A stretch of 64,000 nt of DNA from an uncultured Oribacterium sp. Lineage in GTDB: Bacteria > Bacillota > Clostridia > Lachnospirales > Lachnospiraceae. The stretch spans positions 104,367 to 168,366 of the forward strand of contig CAMKKZ010000005.1 in NCBI GenBank assembly GCA_946413525.1. The letters are read 5' to 3'. The translations under genes and the position numbers were made by a program. Of this stretch, positions 17,574 to 25,376 are shown piece by piece. The first letter of the stretch is position 1. The number at the start of each line of letters is the position of its first letter. Below the pieces are notes generated by a model that made no database searches, was not told the origin of the DNA, and was given only the letters and a program-made list of their open reading frames with translations.

Positions 17574-18614
17574 ATGGCGGCAGGGGAACAGTCGAAATCG
17601 GAATTGTTGCTTGAACGTATTTTTGATATTACCCATGAGCTTTATGAAGAGATGGGGAAGGCCGGGAGCCAGGGGAATTTCAATCATTTCAAGTTGTTTG
17701 GCCTTTTTGCCGAGCTGGGAAGGGCCCTTGTTAATGCGGACAGATGCAGCTTTTGGAAATGGGATCGCCGTTCGCATCAGTTGGTCACTAATGCCGCTGT
17801 GGGAACTGGGCAGATCGTCATAGATGAGGGGAGCGGGCTTGTGGGTCGGGCACTTCGTGAAATGACCCCGATTGTCACGAATGATCCCTATAATCATCCT
17901 GATTTTAATTCCAGCGTGGATAAAAAAACAGGATATGTTACAAAATCCATCCTTGTTATGCCGGTCTCCAATTGCAAAGGGGAAATCATTGGTGCCTATC
18001 AGGCCATCAACAAGCTGGATAGTGAAACGGGTTTCGACCTGGAGGCAGACAGCAGAAGGCTTTCATTGGCCACGTTCATATGCGGCATAACATTGGAATC
18101 GGATATGTTTTTGGACGATTCTGAGCGGGACAAACTGACGGATCTTAAGAATCGCGTAGGTTTCCACAATGATTATCGTTTGAAATGGGGGAAGATACTG
18201 AACCGGAAGGGGGATGACAAGCGCGTTTCCATTATCATGTGTGATATTGATTTCTTCAAAAAAGTCAATGACACCTATGGCCATAATGCCGGGGATGCCA
18301 TGCTGAAGCACGTGGCCGGGATTCTGACCGCATCCATCCGCGAGAGTGACGGCGCGTACCGCTGGGGCGGGGAGGAATTTATATTAATCATACCGGGCAG
18401 CAATATTCAGGGGGCCGCTGACATTGCGGAAAGAATCCGGCGCAATATCATGACTTCGGTCTGCAGTTTTGAGGGTACGGACATCAAGGCTACAATGAGC
18501 TTTGGGTGCGCGGAACTGTCACCTGAGCTTGACGCGGAGGAGAATATCAAAATTGCGGATGAACGGCTTTATCGTGCCAAGGAAGGTGGAAGAAACCGGG
18601 TGATTTGGAAATAG
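17574..18614 (+). CDS. GAF domain diguanylate cyclase (GGEEF)
   Basis: Cytoplasmic sensor-cyclase of 346 residues predicted to make cyclic di-GMP from two GTP. An N-terminal GAF-like domain (about 35-170, with ADRCSFWKWDRRSHQL and SILVMPVSNCKGEIIGAYQAINK) precedes a GGDEF domain. The latter carries LTDLKNRVGF, CDIDFFKKVNDTYGH and the active site RWGGEEFILI. No obvious RxxD inhibitory site or membrane segment was seen. The ATG at 17574 sits 8 nt after GGAAGGGAG; an in-frame ATG at 17538 is less likely. Transcription is divergent from the MBL hydrolase. Confidence 0.92.
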   Translation: MAAGEQSKSELLLERIFDITHELYEEMGKAGSQGNFNHFKLFGLFAELGRALVNADRCSFWKWDRRSHQLVTNAAVGTGQIVIDEGSGLVGRALREMTPIVTNDPYNHPDFNSSVDKKTGYVTKSILVMPVSNCKGEIIGAYQAINKLDSETGFDLEADSRRLSLATFICGITLESDMFLDDSERDKLTDLKNRVGFHNDYRLKWGKILNRKGDDKRVSIIMCDIDFFKKVNDTYGHNAGDAMLKHVAGILTASIRESDGAYRWGGEEFILIIPGSNIQGAADIAERIRRNIMTSVCSFEGTDIKATMSFGCAELSPELDAEENIKIADERLYRAKEGGRNRVIWK

Positions 18615-18736
18615 TTGCAGATGGAGCGTGCGGCTGTTCAATGACGATATTCTTTTCTTTGGAAAGCAAATTCATATTAAGGACATTAAGGACACATGAA
18701 AGGAAGGCGTTATATCTAACATAATAAAGAATTATC

Positions 18737-18766
18737 TTGACAGCACTTATAGCATGGTGTTATGAT
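18737..18766 (+). promoter_or_regulatory. promoter of the pxp operon
   Basis: TTGACA (18737-18742), 18-bp spacer, TATGAT (18761-18766). The leader to the first start is about 195 nt. Apart from this and the inverted repeat at 18850-18880, the 18615-18967 gap shows nothing else. Confidence 0.7.
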
Positions 18767-18849
18767 TTTCCCTACAAAAATCAAACATGAAGGCTCATTT
18801 CATAGAGAAGGATTTATTGTTTCAGGACATTCGGGATGGTCGGATTCAA

Positions 18850-18880
18850 GGACATAAATTCGGACAAGGAATTCATGTCC
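18850..18880. promoter_or_regulatory. inverted repeat in the pxp operon leader
   Basis: GGACATAAATTC (18850-18861) and GAATTCATGTCC (18869-18880) pair with one mismatch around a 7-nt centre. It lies between the promoter and the first gene, so it could be an operator or an RNA hairpin; undecided. Confidence 0.45.
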
Positions 18881-18967
18881 CAATTTCGGATCGACTTGCC
18901 GCCATATTGACGACAGGATGCCATATCGACAGATTGAAACGGAGCCGGAAATGAGAAGGAGGAAAAC

Positions 18968-20233
18968 ATGAACGACAAGAAAAGTAACAGTGCTGCATTG
19001 ATAGGGGCCGCGTTCCTTATGGCAACGTCAGCCATTGGACCAGGCTTCCTCACACAGACGGCGACTTTTACTGGATCACTGCAGGGGAGCTTTGGTTTCG
19101 TTATTCTGATTTCGCTTATCATGTCAGCCATTGCGCAGATGAATATATGGAGGGTGCTGTGTTATGCCGGGAAGAGGGGCCAGGACGTGGCGAACCAGCT
19201 CGTGATGGGACTGGGATATTTCCTTGCCGCGCTTATCGCCCTTGGCGGTCTGGCTTTCAATATTGGTAATGTTGGCGGCGGCGGACTGGGCTTCCATGCG
19301 CTTCTCGGAATTCCCGACAGGATTGGATACATTATTTCGGCGCTTCTTGCGATTGTGATATTCCTTTCGAAGCAGGCCAAGTCCATTGTCGATCAGGTCG
19401 TGAAGTATCTTGGCGCCATCATGATCGTGGTCATCCTTGTCGTCATGATTATCACGAAGCCGCCGGTGGGGGAGGCTGTGAAAAACACCTTTATGCCCTC
19501 AGCGTCGATGGGCTCCCTGTTCCCGGCAATCCTGACACTGCTTGGTGGTACGGTAGGCGGCTATATTACATTTTCCGGCGCACACCGCCTGATTGACGCG
19601 GGCGTGACCGGCAAAGACAGCCTGTCAAAGGTCAACAGCAGCTCCGTTATGGGTATTTGTATCGCGGCTGTTGTGCGTGTGCTTCTTTTCCTGGCCATCC
19701 TTGGTGTTGTGACGAAGTTTGCGGGCATTAATCTCGCGACGCCGAGTGCCAATGAAGCCATGGTGCAGTCCGGACAGATTCCTGCGTATAATGGTATAAG
19801 CAACCCGGCCGCTTACGCGTTCCTGGTGGGCGCCGGCAGCCTGGCTTATCGTTTTGCGGGTCTTGTCATTCTCTGCGCGGCGCTGACATCGATTATCGGA
19901 GCGGCTTACACATCCGTTTCCTTCCTGAAGACCTTCAGTCCCGCCATTGAGAAAAATGAGAATTACTGGATTATCGGTTTTATAGCGGTTTCTTCCCTGA
20001 TCATGATTATTCTTGGCGGTGCTGCAAAGCTGCTGGTTTTGGCCGGGGCCGTGAATGGTCTGATTCTTCCTATTTCGCTGGGGGTTTGCCTGGTGGCATC
20101 TACCAGGAAGGATATCATGGGAGATGATTATAAACACCCCACCTGGCTGCTGGTCCTTGGCATTATAGTGGTCATTGTTTCCGCTTATGTTGGAATCACG
20201 TCACTTAAAAATCTTGGAAACCTTTTTGTGTAA
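18968..20233 (+). CDS. NRAMP-related transporter, probable 5-oxoproline importer
   Basis: Membrane protein of 421 residues with about 11 helices, related to the NRAMP fold and to B. subtilis YcsG, which sits in the ycsF-kip region. The NRAMP metal-binding DPGN of helix 1 is replaced by IGPGFLTQT, and helix 6 has GGYITFSGAHR instead of a Met-Pro-His motif, so divalent metal is an unlikely substrate. Being first in an operon with pxpBC and pxpA makes a lactam or amino-acid substrate such as 5-oxoproline likely (inference). The ATG at 18968 follows GAAGGAGGAAAAC. Confidence 0.82.
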   Translation: MNDKKSNSAALIGAAFLMATSAIGPGFLTQTATFTGSLQGSFGFVILISLIMSAIAQMNIWRVLCYAGKRGQDVANQLVMGLGYFLAALIALGGLAFNIGNVGGGGLGFHALLGIPDRIGYIISALLAIVIFLSKQAKSIVDQVVKYLGAIMIVVILVVMIITKPPVGEAVKNTFMPSASMGSLFPAILTLLGGTVGGYITFSGAHRLIDAGVTGKDSLSKVNSSSVMGICIAAVVRVLLFLAILGVVTKFAGINLATPSANEAMVQSGQIPAYNGISNPAAYAFLVGAGSLAYRFAGLVILCAALTSIIGAAYTSVSFLKTFSPAIEKNENYWIIGFIAVSSLIMIILGGAAKLLVLAGAVNGLILPISLGVCLVASTRKDIMGDDYKHPTWLLVLGIIVVIVSAYVGITSLKNLGNLFV

Positions 20234-20280
20234 TCGTAATTGACGCCGGCCATTAATCCGACGCCGGCCGTGGGACGACA

Positions 20281-20327
20281 GCCCGTAGCCGCCAAGCATC
20301 ACAGCGCGGCGGCTGCGGGCATTTTTT
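20281..20327 (+). terminator. intrinsic terminator or attenuator before pxpB
   Basis: Stem GCCCGTAGCCGCC / GGCGGCTGCGGGC (one internal mismatch) followed by ATTTTTT. It ends immediately before the pxpB start, so readthrough would set expression of the enzyme genes relative to the transporter. Confidence 0.7.
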
Positions 20328-20343
20328 GAGGATGAAAAATTCT

Positions 20344-21075
20344 ATGCATAATATCAGCGTTAAGCCGGAGGGAGACGCATCCCTCCTCATTGTTTTTGGA
20401 AATGAAGTGAATCCGGAAATCAACCGCAGGATTGCGGCTGCGGTGAAGCTGATCCGAAGCCAGCATATTGAGGGAATCGTCGATCTCATCCCCTCCTATT
20501 GCGCCTTGCTGGTGAATTATAATCCATATGTTATTTCGTATGAAAAGCTTAAAAAGAGGGCGGAAAAGCTTGCCAGCATGGATCTTTCCGTGGGATCGGA
20601 CGTTCGGAAGGTTTTTGAAATTCCTGTTCTTTATGGGGGAGAAGGCGGACCGGACATAGGCTTTATCGCGGAACATGCCGGGATGAGTGTGCAGGAGGTC
20701 ATTGACCTGCACTCCGGCAGAGATTACCTGATCTATATGCTTGGCTTCCTCCCGGGATTCTGTTATCTCGGCGGCCTGGATGAGCGCATCCACACGCCTC
20801 GTCTTGCCAATCCGCGAATCCGGATTCCGGCAGGATCTGTAGGGATAGGAGGCAGCGCCACCGGGATATACCCCATGGATTCTCCGGGGGGCTGGCAGTT
20901 GATGGGGCTTACTCCGGTAAAGACCTATGACCCGAACAAGGAAGTGCCGATTCTTCTGGAGGCGGGCAATTATATCCGTTTCGTCCCGATTGATGAGGCG
21001 GAGTTTGCCAGAATCAAGGAACTTGCGGACAAAGGCGAGTATGAATGCGTGGTGCACGAGGAAACAGGCGCATAG
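20344..21075 (+). CDS. pxpB: 5-oxoprolinase subunit PxpB (KipI family)
   Basis: With PxpC and PxpA it forms the ATP-dependent 5-oxoprolinase that opens pyroglutamate to glutamate; the domain is also homologous to part of the carboxyltransferase domain of urea carboxylase. The 243-residue product shows the KipI-family stretch YLIYMLGFLPGFCYLGGLDERI and the following PRIRIPAGSVGIGGSATGIYP. The start is taken at ATG 20344, 11 nt after AGGA; ATG 20332 is an alternative four codons longer. pxpC follows 23 nt later. Confidence 0.92.
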   Translation: MHNISVKPEGDASLLIVFGNEVNPEINRRIAAAVKLIRSQHIEGIVDLIPSYCALLVNYNPYVISYEKLKKRAEKLASMDLSVGSDVRKVFEIPVLYGGEGGPDIGFIAEHAGMSVQEVIDLHSGRDYLIYMLGFLPGFCYLGGLDERIHTPRLANPRIRIPAGSVGIGGSATGIYPMDSPGGWQLMGLTPVKTYDPNKEVPILLEAGNYIRFVPIDEAEFARIKELADKGEYECVVHEETGA

Positions 21076-21098
21076 TCTATATCGGGAAAGGACGGCAT

Positions 21099-22130
21099 AT
21101 GGGATTTCGAGTTTTAAAGGGCGGCATGATGACGACCGTCCAGGATCTGGGGCGGTATGGTTATCAGTCCCAGGGCATAAATGTGGGAGGCGTAATGGAC
21201 CGGCGGTCCTTTCGAATTGCAAACCTTCTTCTGGATAATCCGGAAAATGAGGCGGTTCTGGAAATCACGCTGATCGGACCCACGATTCAATTCACATCAG
21301 ATACGATCATCGCGATTACGGGCGGCGATTTTCATCCGATGCTTAACGGGGAGCCGGCGCCCATGTATACGGCGATATATGTTAACAAGGACGACATCCT
21401 GAAATTTGGCAGCGCGGCGACAGGCGCCCGGGCCTATGTGGCTTTTTCCAGCTATCTGAAAGCTCCTACGGTCATGGGATCCCGCAGCACAAATTTAAAA
21501 AGTCATATTGGCGGATTTAAAGGCAGAAATTTGCTGGAGGGCGACTATGTGGATTTCCGCATACGTCGGCGTTACCTGCCATTCTTCCTGAGCAGGACGC
21601 TTGAGCCAGATGAATATGATCAGCACTGTGTGCAGCTCCGCGTGATTCTGGGTCCACAGGAGGATATGTTTACGAAAGAAGGCATTCGTACCTTCCTGCA
21701 TGAGGAATACACGGTGACCAGCGATTTTGACCGCATGGGATGCAGGCTGGAGGGGCCTTACATTGCTTCGGTGAAGGGCTCGGACATCATTTCAGATGGA
21801 ATTGCTTTTGGCGCTATTCAGGTGCCTTCCCATGGAAAGCCGATTATCCTTCTTTCCGACAGGCAGACTACGGGGGGATACGCGAAGATTGGTACGGTTG
21901 CTTCCGTGGATATTCCGAAAATCGCCCAGAGGAAGACGGATCAAAAGGTGAGGTTCCGCGCCATTACCGTGGAGGAAGCGCAAAGGCTCCTGAAGGAACA
22001 GGAAAAAGAATTTGATGGCATGCGTATGAAAATACACACGCCCTGCAAGGAAGTTCTGGACTGCAGGCAGACCGCGAAACGCCTGGGAAGGCTTTATGTG
22101 AATGCGCAGGATGAGATAAGGCATTTTTAA
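21099..22130 (+). CDS. pxpC: 5-oxoprolinase subunit PxpC (KipA, biotin-dependent carboxyltransferase family)
   Basis: Partner of PxpB. The 343-residue product has the family hallmarks: LKGGMMTTVQDLGRYGYQSQGINVGGVMDRRS at the N terminus, and GIAFGAIQVPSHGKPIILLSDRQTTGGYAKIGTV in the second half. The start at ATG 21099 follows AAAGGAC; longer in-frame readings have no ribosome site. The family is often annotated as biotin-dependent because of its likeness to urea carboxylase, and here a biotin carrier and biotin carboxylase really are next door. A stray IS66-type end lies just after the stop. Confidence 0.92.
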   Translation: MGFRVLKGGMMTTVQDLGRYGYQSQGINVGGVMDRRSFRIANLLLDNPENEAVLEITLIGPTIQFTSDTIIAITGGDFHPMLNGEPAPMYTAIYVNKDDILKFGSAATGARAYVAFSSYLKAPTVMGSRSTNLKSHIGGFKGRNLLEGDYVDFRIRRRYLPFFLSRTLEPDEYDQHCVQLRVILGPQEDMFTKEGIRTFLHEEYTVTSDFDRMGCRLEGPYIASVKGSDIISDGIAFGAIQVPSHGKPIILLSDRQTTGGYAKIGTVASVDIPKIAQRKTDQKVRFRAITVEEAQRLLKEQEKEFDGMRMKIHTPCKEVLDCRQTAKRLGRLYVNAQDEIRHF

Positions 22131-22136
22131 GAGAAC

Positions 22137-22162
22137 GTGCAAATAGGGCGCTGAATAGTTAC
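22137..22162. mobile_element. solo right end of the IS66-type MITE
   Basis: The 26 nt GTGCAAATAGGGCGCTGAAT plus AGTTAC differ from the right end of the 815-978 element at only two or three positions. No matching left end was found, so this is a remnant just after the pxpC stop. Confidence 0.65.
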
Positions 22163-22225
22163 ATCCATCTTATTAAAAGAGTCCCCGGATGGGGTTGCTG
22201 ATATATTATAGGAGAGAATAATTTT

Positions 22226-22684
22226 ATGGATCTGGAAAAAATCGAAGGATTGGTTAAAATATTGGAAAATTCCTCGCTGACCGAGCTTACTCTTAAGAAG
22301 GGAGATTTCAAAATCACAATGAGCAAGCTCACCCATCCCCCCATCGTGACGGGAGGCGGGATGCCTTTTGCTCCGGCACAGGGCATATCCGGGGCTGCTT
22401 TGTCTGATTCCTCTGCTTCGTCTGACAATGATGCCGTGGATGAAAACCTGTACATTACGTCGCCCATCGTTGGAACTTTTTATTCCGCGCCCGCGCCTGA
22501 CGCGCCGGCTTATGTCAAGGTGGGCGACCATGTGCGCGCGGGTGAGCCTGTCTGCATTCTGGAAGCCATGAAGCTGATGAATGAAATCAGTTGCGATTAT
22601 GACTGTGAGATCGAGGCGGTGCTGGTGTCCAATGAGCAAAAGGTGGAATACGGACAACCTCTGTTCCGAGTGAAGAAGCTGTAA
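22226..22684 (+). CDS. accB: biotin carboxyl carrier protein
   Basis: Carries biotin between a biotin carboxylase and a carboxyltransferase. The 152-residue product has a helical N terminus, a flexible Ala/Ser/Gly-rich linker (about 40-72), and a C-terminal biotinyl domain with EAMKLMNEI; Lys116 is the predicted biotinylation site. The biotin carboxylase follows 19 nt later. No accA or accD is present in this cluster; the only carboxyltransferase-like proteins nearby are PxpB and PxpC. Confidence 0.93.
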   Translation: MDLEKIEGLVKILENSSLTELTLKKGDFKITMSKLTHPPIVTGGGMPFAPAQGISGAALSDSSASSDNDAVDENLYITSPIVGTFYSAPAPDAPAYVKVGDHVRAGEPVCILEAMKLMNEISCDYDCEIEAVLVSNEQKVEYGQPLFRVKKL

Positions 22685-22703
22685 GGCTCTGGAGGGCGGA
22701 AAA

Positions 22704-24071
22704 GTGTTCAAAAAAGTATTAATTGCAAACAGAGGCGAAATTGCGGTACGCATTATCCGTACGCTTCGGGCAATGGGAATTCTGTCGGTGGCAGTTTATT
22801 CCGTGGAAGACAGGAACAGCCTTCATGTGCAGCTCGCGGATCAGCGCATCTGCATTGGCGAGGGACCGGCGAGAAATTCCTATCTGAATATGGATCAGAT
22901 TATATCGGCCGCCCTTGGGACAGGCGCCGAGGCGATACATCCCGGTTTCGGCTTTTTGTCAGAAAACAGCGCTTTCGCCAGAAAATGCGAGGAGAACGGC
23001 ATTTGCTTTATCGGACCGTCATCCGATGTCATTGATCGCATGGGGAATAAGTCGAAAGCCAGGGAGACGATGATGGATGTGGGCATACCTGTTGTTCCGG
23101 GCACCAGGAAACCGGTGTACCAGTCCGCGGATGCCCTTGAGAAAGCAAAGGAAATAGGCTTTCCAGTCATGATCAAAGCTTCCTCCGGCGGCGGTGGAAA
23201 GGGAATGCGCGCGGCTTTTTCTGAAGATGAATTTGAATCCCAGTTCGAGCTGGCCCAGAGGGAGTCCGCGAACGCGTTTGGCGATGACGCCATGTATATT
23301 GAGCGGTTGATTACACATCCCAGGCATGTAGAGGTTCAGATTATGGCGGACAGCCAGGGAAATGTAGTGTCCCTGGGGGAAAGGGACTGCAGCGTTCAGA
23401 GGAATCACCAGAAATTAATTGAGGAGTCTCCCAGCCCCGCAATCTCTGAGGAAACCAGGGAAAGGATGCAAAAGGACGCGAGGCTTGCCGCAAAGACGGT
23501 CGGATATACCAATGCCGGCACCATTGAATTCATAGTCGATGAAGCCGGAGAGTTCTATTTCATGGAGATGAACACCAGGATACAGGTGGAGCACGGTGTG
23601 ACGGAGATGGTAACGGGGACGGACCTGATTGAGGAACAGGTTCGCGTGGCCGCAGGGGAAGCCCTGTCTTTCCGGCAGGAGGATATCCGTGTTCAGGGGC
23701 ATGCCATCGAGTGCCGGGTCAATGCCGAAATACCTGAAAAAAACTTCATGCCAAGCCCCGGACAAATTATGCATCTCCACCTTCCCGGCGGGAACGGCGT
23801 CCGGGTGGATTCCGGACTGTACACTGGCTACGAAATTCCCTCGGAATATGACTCGATGATTGCAAAGGTAATTGTCCATGCGAGGGACAGGCATTCCGCT
23901 ATCATGAAGATGAAAATGGCGCTGGATGAAACGTTGATTATTGGCGTGGATACAAATCTGGATTTCCAGTACCGCATTATGTCCAACCCCACCTTCGTGA
24001 ACGGAAAGGCAGATACGGGATTTGTTGAAGAGTTCCTTAAAGGCGGCATGGGTATTGTGGACAAGAAATGA
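22704..24071 (+). CDS. accC: biotin carboxylase
   Basis: Carboxylates biotin on the carrier protein using ATP and bicarbonate. The 455-residue length is normal. It begins FKKVLIANRGEIAVRIIRTLR and contains the ATP-grasp glycine loop KASSGGGGKGMR, then HVEVQIMAD, ERDCSVQRNHQKLIEE and MEMNTRIQVEHGVTEMVTG. The start is GTG 22704, 5 nt after GGAGGGCGG. The stop codon runs into a decayed IS66-type end (GCACTGAATAGTTGC, 24072-24086). It could supply fatty-acid synthesis or a dedicated carboxylase formed with PxpB/PxpC. Confidence 0.95.
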   Translation: MFKKVLIANRGEIAVRIIRTLRAMGILSVAVYSVEDRNSLHVQLADQRICIGEGPARNSYLNMDQIISAALGTGAEAIHPGFGFLSENSAFARKCEENGICFIGPSSDVIDRMGNKSKARETMMDVGIPVVPGTRKPVYQSADALEKAKEIGFPVMIKASSGGGGKGMRAAFSEDEFESQFELAQRESANAFGDDAMYIERLITHPRHVEVQIMADSQGNVVSLGERDCSVQRNHQKLIEESPSPAISEETRERMQKDARLAAKTVGYTNAGTIEFIVDEAGEFYFMEMNTRIQVEHGVTEMVTGTDLIEEQVRVAAGEALSFRQEDIRVQGHAIECRVNAEIPEKNFMPSPGQIMHLHLPGGNGVRVDSGLYTGYEIPSEYDSMIAKVIVHARDRHSAIMKMKMALDETLIIGVDTNLDFQYRIMSNPTFVNGKADTGFVEEFLKGGMGIVDKK

Positions 24072-24078
24072 GCACTGA

Positions 24079-24184
24079 ATAGTTGCTTCTATTTGATGAA
24101 TTGATATTAAATAGTTGCTTCTATTTGATAAGTTAATATTAATAAGTTGATATTGATAAGTTGATATTGATATGTTGATATTGG
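24079..24184. repeat. AT-rich tandem repeat between accC and pxpA
   Basis: Two 32-bp units starting AATAGTTGCTTCTATTTGAT are followed by about three copies of a 14-mer resembling ATAAGTTGATATTG. The first unit grows out of the IS66-type end after accC. The rest of the gap to 24307 holds only a fragment (CAATGCCTGCGGCATCAA) shared with the repeat at 61601-61708. Confidence 0.75.
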
Positions 24185-24307
24185 TGCGCATCAATTTCTG
24201 ACTGCTCTAAAGCGGAATTGTGGATAAGGTATGGGGTGTCAATGCCTGCGGCATCAAATCAATGTATGGCCGCTTGCCTGAGTTTGAGAAAGTGGAGGAA
24301 AGCGAAT

Positions 24308-25078
24308 ATGAAAAAGGTTGACCTGAACAGTGACTTGGGCGAAAGTTTTGGACGTTATAGCCTTGGAATGGATGAGCAGGTGCTCTCTTATATCAGCAGC
24401 GCGAATGTCGCCTGCGGATTCCATGCTTCCGATCCGATTGTCATGGAAAAAACGGTAGCGATGGCCAAGGCGGCAGGCGTCCGGGTAGGGGCTCATCCCG
24501 GATTCCCTGATCTGCTTGGCTTTGGTCGAAGGAACATGGTCATCAGTCCAGCTGAGGCAAGGGCCTATACGATTTACCAGGTCGGGGCTCTCAAGGCTTT
24601 TGTTGAGGCGCAAGGGATGAAACTGCAGCATGTCAAGCCGCACGGGGCCTTTTATAATATGGCTGCGGTGGATTACGAGCTTGCCAAAGCCATCTGCGAA
24701 GGCATCAAGGCGGTGGATCCCGATCTTATAGTCATGGCTCTTTACGGAGGCCAGTTGGAGAAGGCCGCATTGGATATGGGGCTGAAAGCGGCTGCCGAGG
24801 TTTTTGCGGATCGCGCCTATGAGGAAGACGGCACTTTGGTGAGCAGGAAGAAGCCTGGAGCCATGGTGACAGATGAGGAATTAGCTATCAGCCGTGTCCT
24901 GCGAATGGTGCAGGAAGGAAAAGTGACGGCCATTACCGGAAAGGATATCGCGATCAGGGCGGATTCTGTTTGCGTCCATGGGGATGGGGAAAAGGCTCTT
25001 GCTTTTTGCGGCAGGATTCGCAAGGCATTGGCCGAGGCGGGAATAAAGCTATGTTCCGTTGAGGAGGTTATAGCGTAG
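24308..25078 (+). CDS. pxpA: 5-oxoprolinase subunit PxpA (LamB/YcsF family)
   Basis: Third subunit of the 5-oxoprolinase. The 256-residue product starts MKKVDLNSDLGESFGRYSLG and contains NVACGFHASDP, GAHPGFPDLLGFGRR and HVKPHGAFYNMA, the conserved metal- and substrate-site segments of the family. The ATG at 24308 follows GTGGAGGAAAGCG; a longer in-frame reading from 24218 has no ribosome site. It closes the operon and is followed by two strong terminators. Confidence 0.94.
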   Translation: MKKVDLNSDLGESFGRYSLGMDEQVLSYISSANVACGFHASDPIVMEKTVAMAKAAGVRVGAHPGFPDLLGFGRRNMVISPAEARAYTIYQVGALKAFVEAQGMKLQHVKPHGAFYNMAAVDYELAKAICEGIKAVDPDLIVMALYGGQLEKAALDMGLKAAAEVFADRAYEEDGTLVSRKKPGAMVTDEELAISRVLRMVQEGKVTAITGKDIAIRADSVCVHGDGEKALAFCGRIRKALAEAGIKLCSVEEVIA

Positions 25079-25086
25079 GTATTACC

Positions 25087-25180
25087 TATGCATCAAGCAT
25101 GGGTTATGCCGTATTTGGCGCATCCCACAGGGATGCGTCCGAACAAGATATGCCTTCAGGCATATCTTGTTCGGATTTTT
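25087..25180 (+). terminator. pxp operon terminator within a dispersed repeat
   Basis: The terminator is a perfect 16-bp stem CCGAACAAGATATGCC / GGCATATCTTGTTCGG with loop TTCA, followed by ATTTTT (25139-25180). The preceding GCATGGGTTATGCCGTATTT and GCATCCCACAGGGATGC place it in the family seen at 14627 and 52547. Confidence 0.85.
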
Positions 25181-25203
25181 CCGCAGCACAAGGCGGCAGG
25201 CAA

Positions 25204-25247
25204 CAATCGGAAGGAGTCAATGGTGATTCCTTCCGATTGTTTTATTT
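25204..25247 (+). terminator. second terminator after pxpA
   Basis: Perfect 12-bp stem CAATCGGAAGGA / TCCTTCCGATTG followed by TTTTATTT. Confidence 0.75.
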
Positions 25248-25376
25248 ACCGGAATTCTGTTTTTTGAGTTCGTGCCGGCACTTACTGCAAGGCAGGAATA
25301 AACTATGCTGAGGCGTGTATAAAACGTTGAATAGTAGGCCGTGGAATGAACTGGAAAGCACAGGAGTTTAGTATTT

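Noticed and set aside
20299..21222. 307-codon frame antisense to pxpB/pxpC
   Set aside because: Shadow of two secure genes.
23415..24194. 259-codon frame antisense to accC
   Set aside because: Begins in the AT-rich tandem repeat and continues opposite accC; no support.
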